64,000 nucleotides of DNA from Chryseobacterium gallinarum. Its GTDB lineage: Bacteria; Bacteroidota; Bacteroidia; Flavobacteriales; Weeksellaceae. Of the stretch, positions 26,173-35,652 are shown one piece after another. The position numbers and the translations under genes were made by a program. How positions within the stretch are numbered: position 1 is the first letter of the stretch; each line of letters begins with the position of its first letter. The notes below the pieces were generated by a model, which was given only the letters and a program-made list of their open reading frames with translations, ran no database searches and had not been told where the DNA came from. The stretch is from contig NZ_CP009928.1 in NCBI RefSeq assembly GCF_001021975.1, positions 992,001-1,056,000 on the forward strand. Reading direction: 5' to 3'.

Positions 26173-26200
26173 AATCAGCAGGATATTAATTCAGTCTTAC

Positions 26201-26893
26201 ATGAAAATTAAATTATCGTTAATCACCTTTTTATTACTGGGTTTTGGCCAGATGATCTGTGCCCAAAGCCGCGACAATTACAATATGTGGTTCCAGTATC
26301 TTATGTCTGCAAAACTTACGGATAAAAGCACCTTAACCGCACTTTCCCAGTACCGGTCTTTTGATCTTGCCTATGATACAAGACTTTTCCTGGTCTCTGC
26401 CTATGTTGATTATGAAGTTGCCAATGAGGTAAAACCTGCCCTGGGAATGATGTTTCTTATTCTGGATTCATATAAGTCTGACAATACCAAAAGAGAAAGA
26501 TATGAGAAAAGACCTTTCCAGCAAGTAAGTCTGGGGGGCAATATCGGAAGAACCTCCATCTCCCACCGTTTCCGTGTAGAAGAGCGGTTTATAAGCAACC
26601 CTGATGAGTTTATTGTAAGGCTGCGATACCTTATTTCTTTAAGAATTCCATTCAATAAAGCCGGGGAAAAAGAAAAATTCTATGGGATTCTGAAAAATGA
26701 AATAAGGATGAACGTTGTGAAAGATGAACCATTTGACAGCAACCGTTTAACAGCCGGTGTCGGGATAAAAACCGGAAAAAATTCAGCTGTGGAAATCGCT
26801 TTTATTAACCAGCTGGAAACAGGATCCACAAGTAATTATGCCTATATCGGCTACAGAAATAGTTTCGACTGGAGAAAAAATAAAAATAAATAA
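26201..26893 (+). CDS. DUF2490 outer-membrane barrel protein
   Basis: 230 residues with a signal peptide (MKIKLSLITFLLLGFGQMICAQ). The mature protein has alternating amphipathic strands typical of a small beta-barrel (TALSQYRSFDLAYDTRLFLVS, ISHRFRVEERFI, GIKTGKNSAVEIAFIN) and ends with an aromatic strand. It belongs to the DUF2490 type. It is 17 bases upstream of the citrate transporter and probably co-transcribed, so it may form an outer-membrane pore for the same substrate. This role is inference from context. Confidence 0.8.
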   Translation: MKIKLSLITFLLLGFGQMICAQSRDNYNMWFQYLMSAKLTDKSTLTALSQYRSFDLAYDTRLFLVSAYVDYEVANEVKPALGMMFLILDSYKSDNTKRERYEKRPFQQVSLGGNIGRTSISHRFRVEERFISNPDEFIVRLRYLISLRIPFNKAGEKEKFYGILKNEIRMNVVKDEPFDSNRLTAGVGIKTGKNSAVEIAFINQLETGSTSNYAYIGYRNSFDWRKNKNK

Positions 26894-26910
26894 CCTCAAT
26901 ACATCCACTT

Positions 26911-28197
26911 ATGCTTACACTCCTTGGATTTCTGATGATCATCATTTTTATGGTGCTTATCATGAACAAAAAAATGACTCCGCTTACTGCCTTAGTGATT
27001 ATTCCCGTAGCTATAGCATTAGTTGCAGGCTTTGGTCCTCATCTGGGAGAAATGATGAAAAACGGAGTAAAGGAAATTGCCCTTACCGGGGTTATGCTCA
27101 TCTTTGCTATTCTTTATTTCAGCTTAATGATAGATACCGGGCTTTTTGAGCCCCTGGTAAATCTCATCTTAAAGGCTGTAGGCGACAACCCTGTAAAAAC
27201 GACTATCGGAACCGCTATTCTCACCACTTTGGTCTCCCTGGATGGTGACGGTTCCTCTACTTATATTATTGTTGTGGCTGCCATGCTTCCCCTATATAAA
27301 AAACAGGGCATGAACCCGCTTACCCTTACCTGTATTATCATGCTGGCCGGGGGGATTATGAATATATTGCCCTGGGGCGGCCCTACCGCGCGGGTAATGA
27401 GCTCTCTGAAACTGGGTCACACAGAGATTTTCGTCCCTATGATTCCTATTATGGCATTAGGAATTGCGTGGGTGATATTCGTTGCTTATATCTTAGGAAG
27501 AAAAGAAAAAAAAAGGATTGCCAAATATGGGAAATACACCCAATACAGCGCGAGCGATATTGCCGGAGAATCGGATCCGAAACTTTTGCGTCCAAAGCTG
27601 ATCTGGATCAATCTTATTTTGACACTCATCCTCCTGACCGTCATGATACTTGATATCGTTCCTTTGGGAATCGCGTTTATGATTGCATTTTGTATCGCAT
27701 CTGTTATCAACTATCCCAAGCTGAAAGATCAGCAAAAAATCATTTCAAAACATGCCGGAAACGCCCTTTCCGTGGCGGGGATGATTTTCGGAGCCGGAAT
27801 TTTTACGGGAATACTCAACGGCACAGGTATCATGCAGGCTATGGGAAATAGTATGATCGAAGTTGTACCGAAGAGCTGGGGTGGCTATCTTAATATCATT
27901 ACAGCTGTTTTCAGTGTTCCGCTTACGTTTTTTCTTACCAATGATGCTTATTATTTTGGAATATTGCCCATCATCGAAGCCACGGGCCATCAATTGGGTA
28001 TTGCCCCGGAAATATTGGGAAGAGCAAGTCTTGTAGGGCAGGCTTCACATTTGCTGAGCCCACTCGTTCCTTCTACTTATCTTTTGGTATCACTGGCCGG
28101 TGTGGAATATTCAGATCATTTGAAATATACGTTGAAGTGGGCAATAGGGTCATCCATTATTATGCTTGCCGGAGCATTGCTTCTTGGAACGATATGA
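26911..28197 (+). CDS. CitMHS-family citrate/proton symporter
   Basis: 428 residues with about 12 membrane helices. The N-terminus (MLTLLGFLMIIIFMVLIMNK, then KMTPLTALVIIPVAIAL), the VSLDGDGSSTYIIVVAAMLP segment with conserved acidic residues, NILPWGGPTARV and the late FLTNDAYYFGILPI match the CitMHS group that takes up citrate, often as a metal complex. Full length, no frameshift. It lies between the DUF2490 barrel and a second carboxylate symporter, near a LytS/LytR pair. Confidence 0.9.
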   Translation: MLTLLGFLMIIIFMVLIMNKKMTPLTALVIIPVAIALVAGFGPHLGEMMKNGVKEIALTGVMLIFAILYFSLMIDTGLFEPLVNLILKAVGDNPVKTTIGTAILTTLVSLDGDGSSTYIIVVAAMLPLYKKQGMNPLTLTCIIMLAGGIMNILPWGGPTARVMSSLKLGHTEIFVPMIPIMALGIAWVIFVAYILGRKEKKRIAKYGKYTQYSASDIAGESDPKLLRPKLIWINLILTLILLTVMILDIVPLGIAFMIAFCIASVINYPKLKDQQKIISKHAGNALSVAGMIFGAGIFTGILNGTGIMQAMGNSMIEVVPKSWGGYLNIITAVFSVPLTFFLTNDAYYFGILPIIEATGHQLGIAPEILGRASLVGQASHLLSPLVPSTYLLVSLAGVEYSDHLKYTLKWAIGSSIIMLAGALLLGTI

Positions 28198-28275
28198 TAA
28201 TTTGAGGAATAATTATTATCTTCAACTAAAAATATAATCAGCCTAATTTTTTGTAAAGACAGCTTATTCTTCCAG

Positions 28276-29493
28276 ATGAATTTCTTACCTCAGAAAACAT
28301 TCACCGGCAAATATCTGAAAAATCTTACATTGTATGTGTTTACAGCAATCGTAGGCGGGGTATTGGCAGGACATTACGCTCCTGGAGAAAGTATAAAACT
28401 CGGAGTGGTGAGCCGGTATTTCTTTATGATTCTGGAAGCTTTTATCCTGCCTGTCATTTTTATGGCGATCATATACGGAATCTGCCAGCTTTCTGAGATT
28501 AAAAACGCAAGTAATATTGTGTGGCAGACCATCCTGTATTTTTTAACAGTAGGTTCCATCGCCATCATCCTGGGCATTGTTTTTGGCTCCATTATGCAGC
28601 CTGGCTCTGATACAGGCATTGATATTTCCTATATAAACACTACCCTTCCAAAAAACTTTGAAATCGAAAACGGTGATTTATCCACTCTCCTGTATCTCAA
28701 CAGGCATGGCATCTTTCTTTTAATTTCTATCCTGACAGGTATTATCATGAACCTTTCTTCCAAAAAAGAAAAATTTCTGAATCTATTGGAACGGGGCACC
28801 AGTATTTTTTATACGGTCATTAAATACCTCTATTTCATTCTTCCTCTTATCATTTTCTGTAACATTGCCTATGGAATTGCCGTATATGGCATCAATACTC
28901 TTTTACCTTTGAGCAAAGTGGTCGCTACGGTCTATCTTGCAGACATTGTCTTTATTTTTGGAATTCTAGGCCTTATCTCTTATGGATTTGGATTTAATCT
29001 CTGGACATTTTTACTGGGGATCAAGGAAGAAATCATTCTTGTTATTACTACTTCATCTTCCAAAACGGCTTTCCCTTTAATTTTTGAAAAAATGGAATCT
29101 GAGGGGTATAGCAGAAAGATTTTAAGGTTTATTATTCCGTTAGGGTATAACTTTAATCTTGCAGGAGCCTGTATCTATATTTCAGTAACCTGTTGTTTTC
29201 TTATTCAGTTTTATAATATTTCTTTGGGCTTTAATGATTACCTGTGGCTTTTTATTATTATTTCCGTTACTTCAAAAACGGCTTCCGGTGTACCGGGCTC
29301 AGGATTTTTAGCTCTGATATTTACATTGAACAGGTTCGGAAAGATCCCGTTAACGGATATTGCACTCCTTTATAGCGTAGACCGCTTTATGAATGAGGCC
29401 AGATCGGTAACCAATTTTATTGGTATTGCAGTTTCAGGAGCTATTATTTCTAAAATAAACCAGCATCAGAAAGACGAAATTCCCTCTGCTTAA
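28276..29493 (+). CDS. Dicarboxylate/amino acid:cation symporter (DAACS family)
   Basis: 405 residues with about eight to ten membrane helices. Family marks include the Ser-rich loop ITTSSSKTAFPLIFEKM, the following IPLGYNFNLAGACIY motif (NMDGT equivalent) and the SVTSKTASGVPGSGFLALIF hairpin loop. These transporters bring in C4-dicarboxylates, aspartate or glutamate with H+ or Na+. It starts 78 bases after the citrate transporter and is probably part of the same transport cluster. Substrate is inferred only at family level. Confidence 0.9.
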   Translation: MNFLPQKTFTGKYLKNLTLYVFTAIVGGVLAGHYAPGESIKLGVVSRYFFMILEAFILPVIFMAIIYGICQLSEIKNASNIVWQTILYFLTVGSIAIILGIVFGSIMQPGSDTGIDISYINTTLPKNFEIENGDLSTLLYLNRHGIFLLISILTGIIMNLSSKKEKFLNLLERGTSIFYTVIKYLYFILPLIIFCNIAYGIAVYGINTLLPLSKVVATVYLADIVFIFGILGLISYGFGFNLWTFLLGIKEEIILVITTSSSKTAFPLIFEKMESEGYSRKILRFIIPLGYNFNLAGACIYISVTCCFLIQFYNISLGFNDYLWLFIIISVTSKTASGVPGSGFLALIFTLNRFGKIPLTDIALLYSVDRFMNEARSVTNFIGIAVSGAIISKINQHQKDEIPSA

Positions 29494-29753
29494 TTGAGTT
29501 TCACTTTTATTCAATTCCTCCTGTTTAATAATGTCACTTTTTAAAGTAATAAAGCCTCTGCTACAATATATTAATACCGAAACAAGAAGAAATTGTCAGG
29601 TTAATTATGGATATTGCTGAAAAAAATGTTTCCGGAAATCTCTTCATAAAAAGCAGATCTTCAAAAATACCAATACCCTATGCCTGTCTACAAACAACAT
29701 AACATCCTGGAGTTAAAACACTTACTTTTAAACAACAATAAAAAGTATTACAT
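29494..29753. other. Spacer upstream of the first GG-leader peptide gene
   Basis: 260 AT-rich bases with no gene seen. The last 40 bases (TTACTTTTAAACAACAATAAAAAG) share the TTACTTTTAAACA block with the region upstream of the second peptide gene (30110-30122), suggesting a common promoter origin. Confidence 0.4.
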
Positions 29754-29884
29754 ATGAAAAATGCAAAACTATTAAACAGGGAGCCATCTGTGGAGGAATT
29801 GTTACAGCCAGAATCAAATGTTGCGAAAAGGACAGAAATGGCAATTGTATTTTATGGATCGGACCGGGGCAATATTGTCCATAG
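29754..29884 (+). pseudogene. GG-leader Cys-rich peptide gene, frameshifted copy
   Basis: From the ATG the first ten residues MKNAKLLNRE match the leader of the intact peptide at 30187. The rest of the match is in another frame: CGG, then ARIKCCEKDRNGNCILWIGPGQYCP ending at TAG 29884, read as KCCEKDRNGNC plus CILWIGPGQYCP. The copy is 131 bases against 135 in the intact gene, i.e. a net loss of four bases between leader and core. Six or more codons in the core differ silently from the intact copy, so the core was under selection before the shift. The 75-residue reading that continues in the ATG frame is therefore not a real protein. A sequencing error or recoding cannot be excluded. Confidence 0.7.
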
Positions 29885-29906
29885 CCCGGCTTATATAACA
29901 GTAATA

Positions 29907-29936
29907 AAGTCGGACATTTCCGGCTTATTCTTTTCA
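29907..29936 (+). terminator. Terminator after the frameshifted peptide gene
   Basis: AAGTCGGA / TCCGGCTT stem (one G-T pair) with a CATT loop, followed by ATTCTTTT. It resembles the stronger terminator after the intact copy. Confidence 0.6.
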
Positions 29937-30098
29937 TACTGGAATTATATTAAAATACAAATTATAAAGAAAGAAATATAAAACCAGCACAATCCTCTCC
30001 ACAAAACGCTTTCAAAAAAAAGCACCTATCACTTAACAACCAGTAAATTACATTTAAAAAAAACAGTTAAAATATATCACATTTAAAGGAAAAAATAT

Positions 30099-30106
30099 TA
30101 TCTTTG
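30099..30106 (+). promoter_or_regulatory. Candidate -7 box of the intact GG-leader peptide gene
   Basis: TATCTTTG fits TAnnTTTG and leaves a leader of about 75 bases before the ATG at 30187. The 300-base spacer from 29885 holds nothing else I can name. Confidence 0.4.
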
Positions 30107-30186
30107 ATTTACTTTTAAACACCAAATGTCAAAAACCTGATTGACTTATCATGCTCAGGATGTAGAACAAACTAAAATGATTACCT

Positions 30187-30321
30187 ATGAAAAACGCTAA
30201 ATTATTAAGCAGAGATGCCCAGAAATCAATCAACGGCGGGGCCGCAGGACGCTATTGCTGTGAGTACAATTACAAAGGACAATGCATCCTTTGGATCGGG
30301 CCGGGACAATATTGCCCATAG
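30187..30321 (+). CDS. GG-leader Cys-rich small peptide (bacteriocin-like)
   Basis: 44 residues, too short for standard ORF cut-offs. The leader MKNAKLLSRDAQKSINGG ends in a double glycine, the cleavage site used by C39-type peptidase transporters, and resembles the MKN-LKKLSR-type leaders of Chryseobacterium bacteriocin-like proteins. The 26-residue core AAGRYCCEYNYKGQC + ILWIGPGQYCP has four Cys (24, 25, 33, 43) and a WIGPGQYCP tail. A paralog with the same tail lies 430 bases upstream. No modification enzyme, transporter or immunity gene is adjacent, so export would rely on machinery elsewhere. The gene has its own terminator. Function (antimicrobial, signal, other) is not known. Confidence 0.8.
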   Translation: MKNAKLLSRDAQKSINGGAAGRYCCEYNYKGQCILWIGPGQYCP

Positions 30322-30348
30322 TAAGAGACAACTCATACAGTTAGATAA

Positions 30349-30380
30349 AAAGCCGGAAAAATTTCCGGCTTTGTTTTTTA
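30349..30380 (+). terminator. Terminator after the GG-leader peptide gene
   Basis: Perfect 11-base stem AAAGCCGGAAA / TTTCCGGCTTT with a two-base loop region, followed by GTTTTTT, 27 bases past the stop. Confidence 0.9.
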
Positions 30381-30495
30381 TTTTTCTGCCAAATTTTCAC
30401 ATCCCCAATAAAAAATCTGCCATTTCATCCATTGGCAGCTGATGGCATACATTTAGAGAATTACAAGACAGAAATAATTAAAAAATAAATATATT

Positions 30496-30774
30496 ATGTC
30501 AGTAAACTTTAAACCATTGGCAGACAGAGTTCTGGTAGAGCCAATCGCAGCAGAAACTAAAACAGCTTCAGGTATTATTATCCCGGATACTGCAAAGGAA
30601 AAGCCGCAAGAAGGTACTGTAGTGGCAGTAGGTCCTGGAAAAAAAGATGAGCCTACAACTGTTCAGGTAGGTGACAAAGTTCTTTATGGAAAATACTCAG
30701 GTTCTGAATTGAAGTTAGAAGGGAAAGATTATTTAATCGTAAGAGAAGCTGACTTATTGGGAATCATCGGGTAA
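30496..30774 (+). CDS. groES: Co-chaperonin GroES
   Basis: 92 residues, the lid of the GroEL folding chamber in the cytoplasm. [16 protein letters not shown] at the start, the mobile loop [20 protein letters not shown], and the [21 protein letters not shown] and [10 protein letters not shown] segments are diagnostic. No CIRCE operator is seen upstream. The gene is normally followed directly by groEL, but here another gene intervenes. Confidence 0.98.
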   Translation: MSVNFKPLADRVLVEPIAAETKTASGIIIPDTAKEKPQEGTVVAVGPGKKDEPTTVQVGDKVLYGKYSGSELKLEGKDYLIVREADLLGIIG

Positions 30775-31251
30775 AAGCTTCTGGCTATTGGCTTCTGGCA
30801 AATGGCTTTTTTTCTACATAGAAATTAATTGATGAGAGATTTTAAAAAATTCGAAGTTTGGCAATTAAGTCATCAACTGACTTTAAAAATTTATACTTCA
30901 ACCAAAAATTTTCCGAAAGAAGAAATTTTTGGGCTTACCTCTCAAATCAGAAGATCATTTGCATCTATTGGATATAATATTTCAGAAGGAAGTGGTAGAA
31001 ATTCAGATAAAGAATTTGCCAATTTCATTAATATTGCTCTGGGATCATCCAATGAAGCTGAGAACCAATTAATTCTTGCGAAAGACTTAGGATACATTCA
31101 TGAAATTGATTACCAAAATCTTTTGGAAGAGTTGACCATACTAAAAAAGAAGCTTGTAACTCTATGGAACAAGCTCAATGGAAATTAAAAAAATAAAATT
31201 AAACTAACGACTTGTAAAAGCCAAAAGCTAACAGCAAGTCGCCAAAAGCTT
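30775..31251. repeat. Inverted repeat flanking the four-helix-bundle gene inside groESL
   Basis: Left arm 30775-30810 (AAGCTTCTGGC...ATGGCTTTT) and right arm 31216-31251 (AAAAGCC...CCAAAAGCTT) are imperfect inverted copies, about 27 of 36 positions complementary with the best match at both ends. In the transcript they could pair and put the 30832-31188 gene in a large loop. The right arm also overlaps a local hairpin CGACTTG (31208-31214) / CAAGTCG (31235-31241). Confidence 0.6.
30832..31188 (+). CDS. Four-helix-bundle protein (S23 / 23S rRNA intervening-sequence protein family)
   Basis: 118 residues from the ATG at 30832 (the TTG one codon earlier is less likely). The whole protein matches the small four-helix-bundle family first found in 23S rRNA intervening sequences: FKKFEVWQLSHQLTLKIY, then FGLTSQIRRSFASIGYNISEGSGR (two adjacent motifs), then FINIALGSSNEAENQL. 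Members form pentamers of unknown function. It sits between groES (57 bases before) and groEL (71 bases after) and is flanked by inverted repeats. Its AT-rich codon use differs from groEL. It appears to be an insertion in the chaperonin operon. Confidence 0.92.
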   Translation: MRDFKKFEVWQLSHQLTLKIYTSTKNFPKEEIFGLTSQIRRSFASIGYNISEGSGRNSDKEFANFINIALGSSNEAENQLILAKDLGYIHEIDYQNLLEELTILKKKLVTLWNKLNGN

Positions 31252-31253
31252 AA

Positions 31254-32885
<1,632 letters not shown>

Positions 32886-32914
32886 CAGCGTAAGCTAAGA
32901 CAAATTAATATACT

Positions 32915-32947
32915 AACCGTTCTGCTTTTGTGGGACGGTTTTTTTTT
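32915..32947 (+). terminator. groEL terminator
   Basis: AACCGTTC / GGACGGTT stem (one G-T pair) followed by a run of T, 30 bases past the stop. A close relative of the same hairpin recurs at 33777-33807. Confidence 0.9.
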
Positions 32948-33036
32948 ATAATATCTCCTCAGATTTATAATTTTTATATGTCTACCCAAATGTTAATAAT
33001 AAAACAAATATTGGTAATTTATATGAGTGTAATGAG

Positions 33037-33044
33037 TAAATTTG
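33037..33044 (+). promoter_or_regulatory. Candidate -7 box for the inserted unknown gene
   Basis: TAAATTTG fits TAnnTTTG, 27 bases before the ATG at 33072. A TTG at 33011-33013 is 23 bases upstream, slightly too far. The gene probably has its own promoter downstream of the groEL terminator. Confidence 0.4.
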
Positions 33045-33071
33045 GACATTAGGAAACATTGTAATAAGCAT

Positions 33072-33557
33072 ATGGGATTTCAATCAATTGTACACGGAAG
33101 AATAGTTATAGAAAATAATCTTGACAAAGTAAGAGAAATTATTCAAAATCTAGGAAATGATGAATGGATGCTTAGGACTGAAATGTTCGGGCTTGGTATC
33201 TCAGATCAAACTTACTACGAAGATCCTGTCATTTCATTTGGAGCAACATATAAACAAATCGAGTATTATTGGGCAGAATTTATTTTAGAATTTGAAAATA
33301 TTTTACGCCAAATTGACTTTGATACAGCAAAAATTCAATTGGAAACCGAAATAATGGGAACTTATAATTTTTTTTGGAAGTCAAAAAAAGATAAAACAAG
33401 TTACGAAAAAGAGGCTAAAATGATTGAGACTGAAGAATGGTTTTTTGGATTTGGAAACCGAGATAGATGGGGTCTTTTGGAAACTGATTTACTTGAAGAA
33501 GAAATTTTTACAATAGATGATTTTAAATATCCAATTATAGACAATAGCTCTCAATAA
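33072..33557 (+). CDS. Hypothetical protein inserted between two groEL 3' ends
   Basis: 161 residues from the ATG at 33072 (MGFQSIVHGRIVIENN). The in-frame TTG at 33042 overlaps the -7 box and is unlikely. I do not recognise the family. It is acidic and aromatic-rich, cytoplasmic, without a signal peptide or membrane helix, and has predicted alternation of helix and strand (IVHGRIVIENNLDKVREIIQ; TEEWFFGFGNRDRWG). Codon use is AT-rich and unlike groEL. It lies within an 860-base segment bounded by the duplicated groEL 3' ends, so it was probably acquired. Such small acidic solitary genes are sometimes immunity proteins, but nothing here proves that. Confidence 0.75.
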   Translation: MGFQSIVHGRIVIENNLDKVREIIQNLGNDEWMLRTEMFGLGISDQTYYEDPVISFGATYKQIEYYWAEFILEFENILRQIDFDTAKIQLETEIMGTYNFFWKSKKDKTSYEKEAKMIETEEWFFGFGNRDRWGLLETDLLEEEIFTIDDFKYPIIDNSSQ

Positions 33558-33671
33558 GTATTCCTCCCCTTCCAAAAACAATTCTTGCTTAATGATATAA
33601 GGAAAGACCATTCGAAGATAAGGTTTATTTTCATAATAGATCAACAGTGAAATATTTGGAGATAAAATGAT

Positions 33672-33746
33672 GAATGCATTATCACTGAAGCGAAAAAAGA
33701 CGAACCAGCTATGCCAATGGGTGGCGGAATGCCGGGAATGATGTAA
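33672..33746 (+). pseudogene. Duplicated groEL 3' end (24 codons plus stop)
   Basis: In-frame remnant reading ECIITEAKKDEP + [12 protein letters not shown] and TAA. It matches the last 25 codons of groEL (32811-32885) at 69 of 75 bases. The six differences are all transitions and change only three residues, all conservatively (V to I, V to A, T to A). No start codon or upstream groEL sequence is present. It looks like the end of a groEL from a relative, or an old in situ copy. Confidence 0.85.
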
Positions 33747-33776
33747 CAACGTTTCATTGAGACAAATTAATATATA

Positions 33777-33807
33777 AACCGTTCTGCTTTTGTAGGGCGG
33801 TTTTTTT
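33777..33807 (+). terminator. Duplicated groEL-type terminator
   Basis: AACCGTTCT / AGGGCGGTT stem with two G-T pairs followed by TTTTTTT. Same loop sequence (GCTTTTGT) as the terminator at 32915-32947. Confidence 0.85.
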
Positions 33808-33982
33808 GTGAAATATGGTTTTCCGTAAGGGAATACTTTTTTTATATTTTAACTTAGCAAAGTAACAAATCTTTTTTCAAGAAGCAGATTATTATAAATA
33901 AATGTATAATTCTTCATTTGTTTTATAGTAAAGTTTCGTAAATTTATAAATTAGCAAAATCACTATAACCATACTAAATTAA

Positions 33983-35500
33983 ATGGAAATCTTAACATTA
34001 AAAGAAAGAGTTAAAAATATATTAAGCTTAGGAGAGTCACATTTTAGAGAATTTAAATCAGCCTATCAAGGTCCAAATGGTAATAAAGTAGCAGGATCTA
34101 TTAAAGAACTAAATAAATATATTGCTGAAGCATTGGTAGCTTTTGCAAATGCGGATGGTGGCGTTATATTAATTGGTGTAGAAGATAATGGTTATGTAAC
34201 TGGATTGCCTTTTAATGAAAAGGAAGTAAGTGCATTATTAAATGGTTACAAATCTTATATACATAGAGATTCAAAATTACCAATCGAAAATGAAGTAAAG
34301 CTGGATAATATTCATGGAAAGACTATATTATTTTTTTCTGTATCAAAGGGTATGGATGATATTTTTCAATTATCCGATGGAAGATGTGTTTGTAGAAAAG
34401 ATAAAGAAACTATACCTATTAGTTTTAATAAAATTCAGTTTGAAAGAAATGAGGTAAAATCAAGAGCTTATGATAGGGAGTTCTGTTATGATGCAACTGT
34501 CAATGATCTCGATGTAACACTTATTCAAAGTATTTCTAATTCATACATTGCTGGTCTTAGCGTTGAATATTATCTCCAACAAACAGGTTTGGCAGAATTT
34601 GAAGTTAGCTCATTAAAACTACGTAGAGCAGCACTGCTATTATTTGCAAAAGATATAACAAAATGGCACACTAGATGTCAAATAAGAATTTTACAAATCG
34701 CAGGTAATGACTTAAAAAGTGGAAAAGACTACAATGTTGTCAATGATGAGATTGTTACGGGAAATATTTTTTATTTGTTAACTACTGCTTGGGAAAAATT
34801 GAGACCTTTTCTTGCTTACAAAACAGAATTTGGAGCAGAAGCAAAATTTGAACAAAAATTTATTTATCCTGAGGAAGCCGTTCGTGAAGCCTTAGTAAAT
34901 GCAATTACTCATAGAGATTATACAATTCAAAATGGAATTGATATTTTTATTTTTAATGACAGATTAGAAATTAAGAGCCCGGGATTATTGCTTTCAACAA
35001 TAAACATTGAAGATTTAAAAAAACTTCAAGGACATCACGAGTCAAGAAATACTTTAACAGCTAGAGTTCTTCGCGAAAATAAAATTGTACGAGAATTAGG
35101 AGAAGGGATGAAGAGAATATTTACCTTACTGCATTCTCAAGAAATGGATAAGCCTGAACTATTAAATCAAAACAGTTCATTTTCTATAATTTTAAATAAT
35201 AAATCTATTTTTAGTGCATCAGAAGAAGCATACCTTAATATGTTTAAGAATTATGAGATAAGCCCCTTACAAAAAAGAATAATTATTTTAGGAATAAAAT
35301 CAACCGAAATAAGTCCTTCTGATATTTATAAAGCTATGAATACTACAGATAGAGATACATATGATAAAGAAGTAACTTCTTTACGAAGACTAGGAATTTT
35401 GAAAGAAATTAGAACAAATAGTACTGCTACAATTTTATCTAGAAAAACTAAAATAAGTAAACAAAAAATTGGTAGATATAAAATACAAAACCCTAAGTAA
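33983..35500 (+). CDS. AlbA_2/Schlafen-type putative DNA-binding protein with HATPase_c_4 domain
   Basis: 505 residues. N-terminal AlbA_2/Schlafen domain (about 15-140): HFREFKSAYQG, YIAEALVAFANADGGVILIG and VEDNGYVTGLP. A central ATPase part of the HATPase_c_4 type (about 300-390) has EEAVREALVNAITHRDY, NDRLEIKSPG and REN.IVRELGEGMKRIF. A C-terminal winged-helix-like region (about 430-490) follows. Proteins with this layout are annotated as RecG-like or transcriptional regulators, and some are linked to phage defence or mobile DNA. The gene is AT-rich, stands alone between the groEL-end duplication and a strong terminator, and is probably acquired. Function uncertain. Confidence 0.85.
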   Translation: MEILTLKERVKNILSLGESHFREFKSAYQGPNGNKVAGSIKELNKYIAEALVAFANADGGVILIGVEDNGYVTGLPFNEKEVSALLNGYKSYIHRDSKLPIENEVKLDNIHGKTILFFSVSKGMDDIFQLSDGRCVCRKDKETIPISFNKIQFERNEVKSRAYDREFCYDATVNDLDVTLIQSISNSYIAGLSVEYYLQQTGLAEFEVSSLKLRRAALLLFAKDITKWHTRCQIRILQIAGNDLKSGKDYNVVNDEIVTGNIFYLLTTAWEKLRPFLAYKTEFGAEAKFEQKFIYPEEAVREALVNAITHRDYTIQNGIDIFIFNDRLEIKSPGLLLSTINIEDLKKLQGHHESRNTLTARVLRENKIVRELGEGMKRIFTLLHSQEMDKPELLNQNSSFSIILNNKSIFSASEEAYLNMFKNYEISPLQKRIIILGIKSTEISPSDIYKAMNTTDRDTYDKEVTSLRRLGILKEIRTNSTATILSRKTKISKQKIGRYKIQNPK

Positions 35501-35537
35501 TTACTAACTCTTCAAAGTTAGACTAGCTCTTTAAAAC

Positions 35538-35576
35538 AAGCTCCGAAGTCATTAAACTTCGGAGCTTATTTATTTA
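35538..35576 (+). terminator. Terminator after the AlbA-type gene
   Basis: Perfect 12-base stem AAGCTCCGAAGT / ACTTCGGAGCTT with CATTAA loop, then ATTTATTTAT. Confidence 0.85.
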
Positions 35577-35652
35577 TCTAGTTCAGAATAATATTCTTCA
35601 AAACAATATCAAATACCCCGCCGCAAATTCTTCCGACTTTAGAACAAAACAA

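Noticed and set aside
26050..26200. LytTR operator repeats upstream of the DUF2490 gene
   Set aside because: A CAGT...ACTG dyad is present, but no direct repeat matching a known LytTR consensus could be recognised by eye.
29754..29981. 75-residue open frame from the ATG at 29754
   Set aside because: Only the first ten residues match the paralogous peptide. The conserved core is in another frame, so the long frame is the product of a frameshift, not a real protein.
30215..30442. 75-residue open frame on the plus strand
   Set aside because: It overlaps the GG-leader peptide and its terminator in another frame and has no family features.
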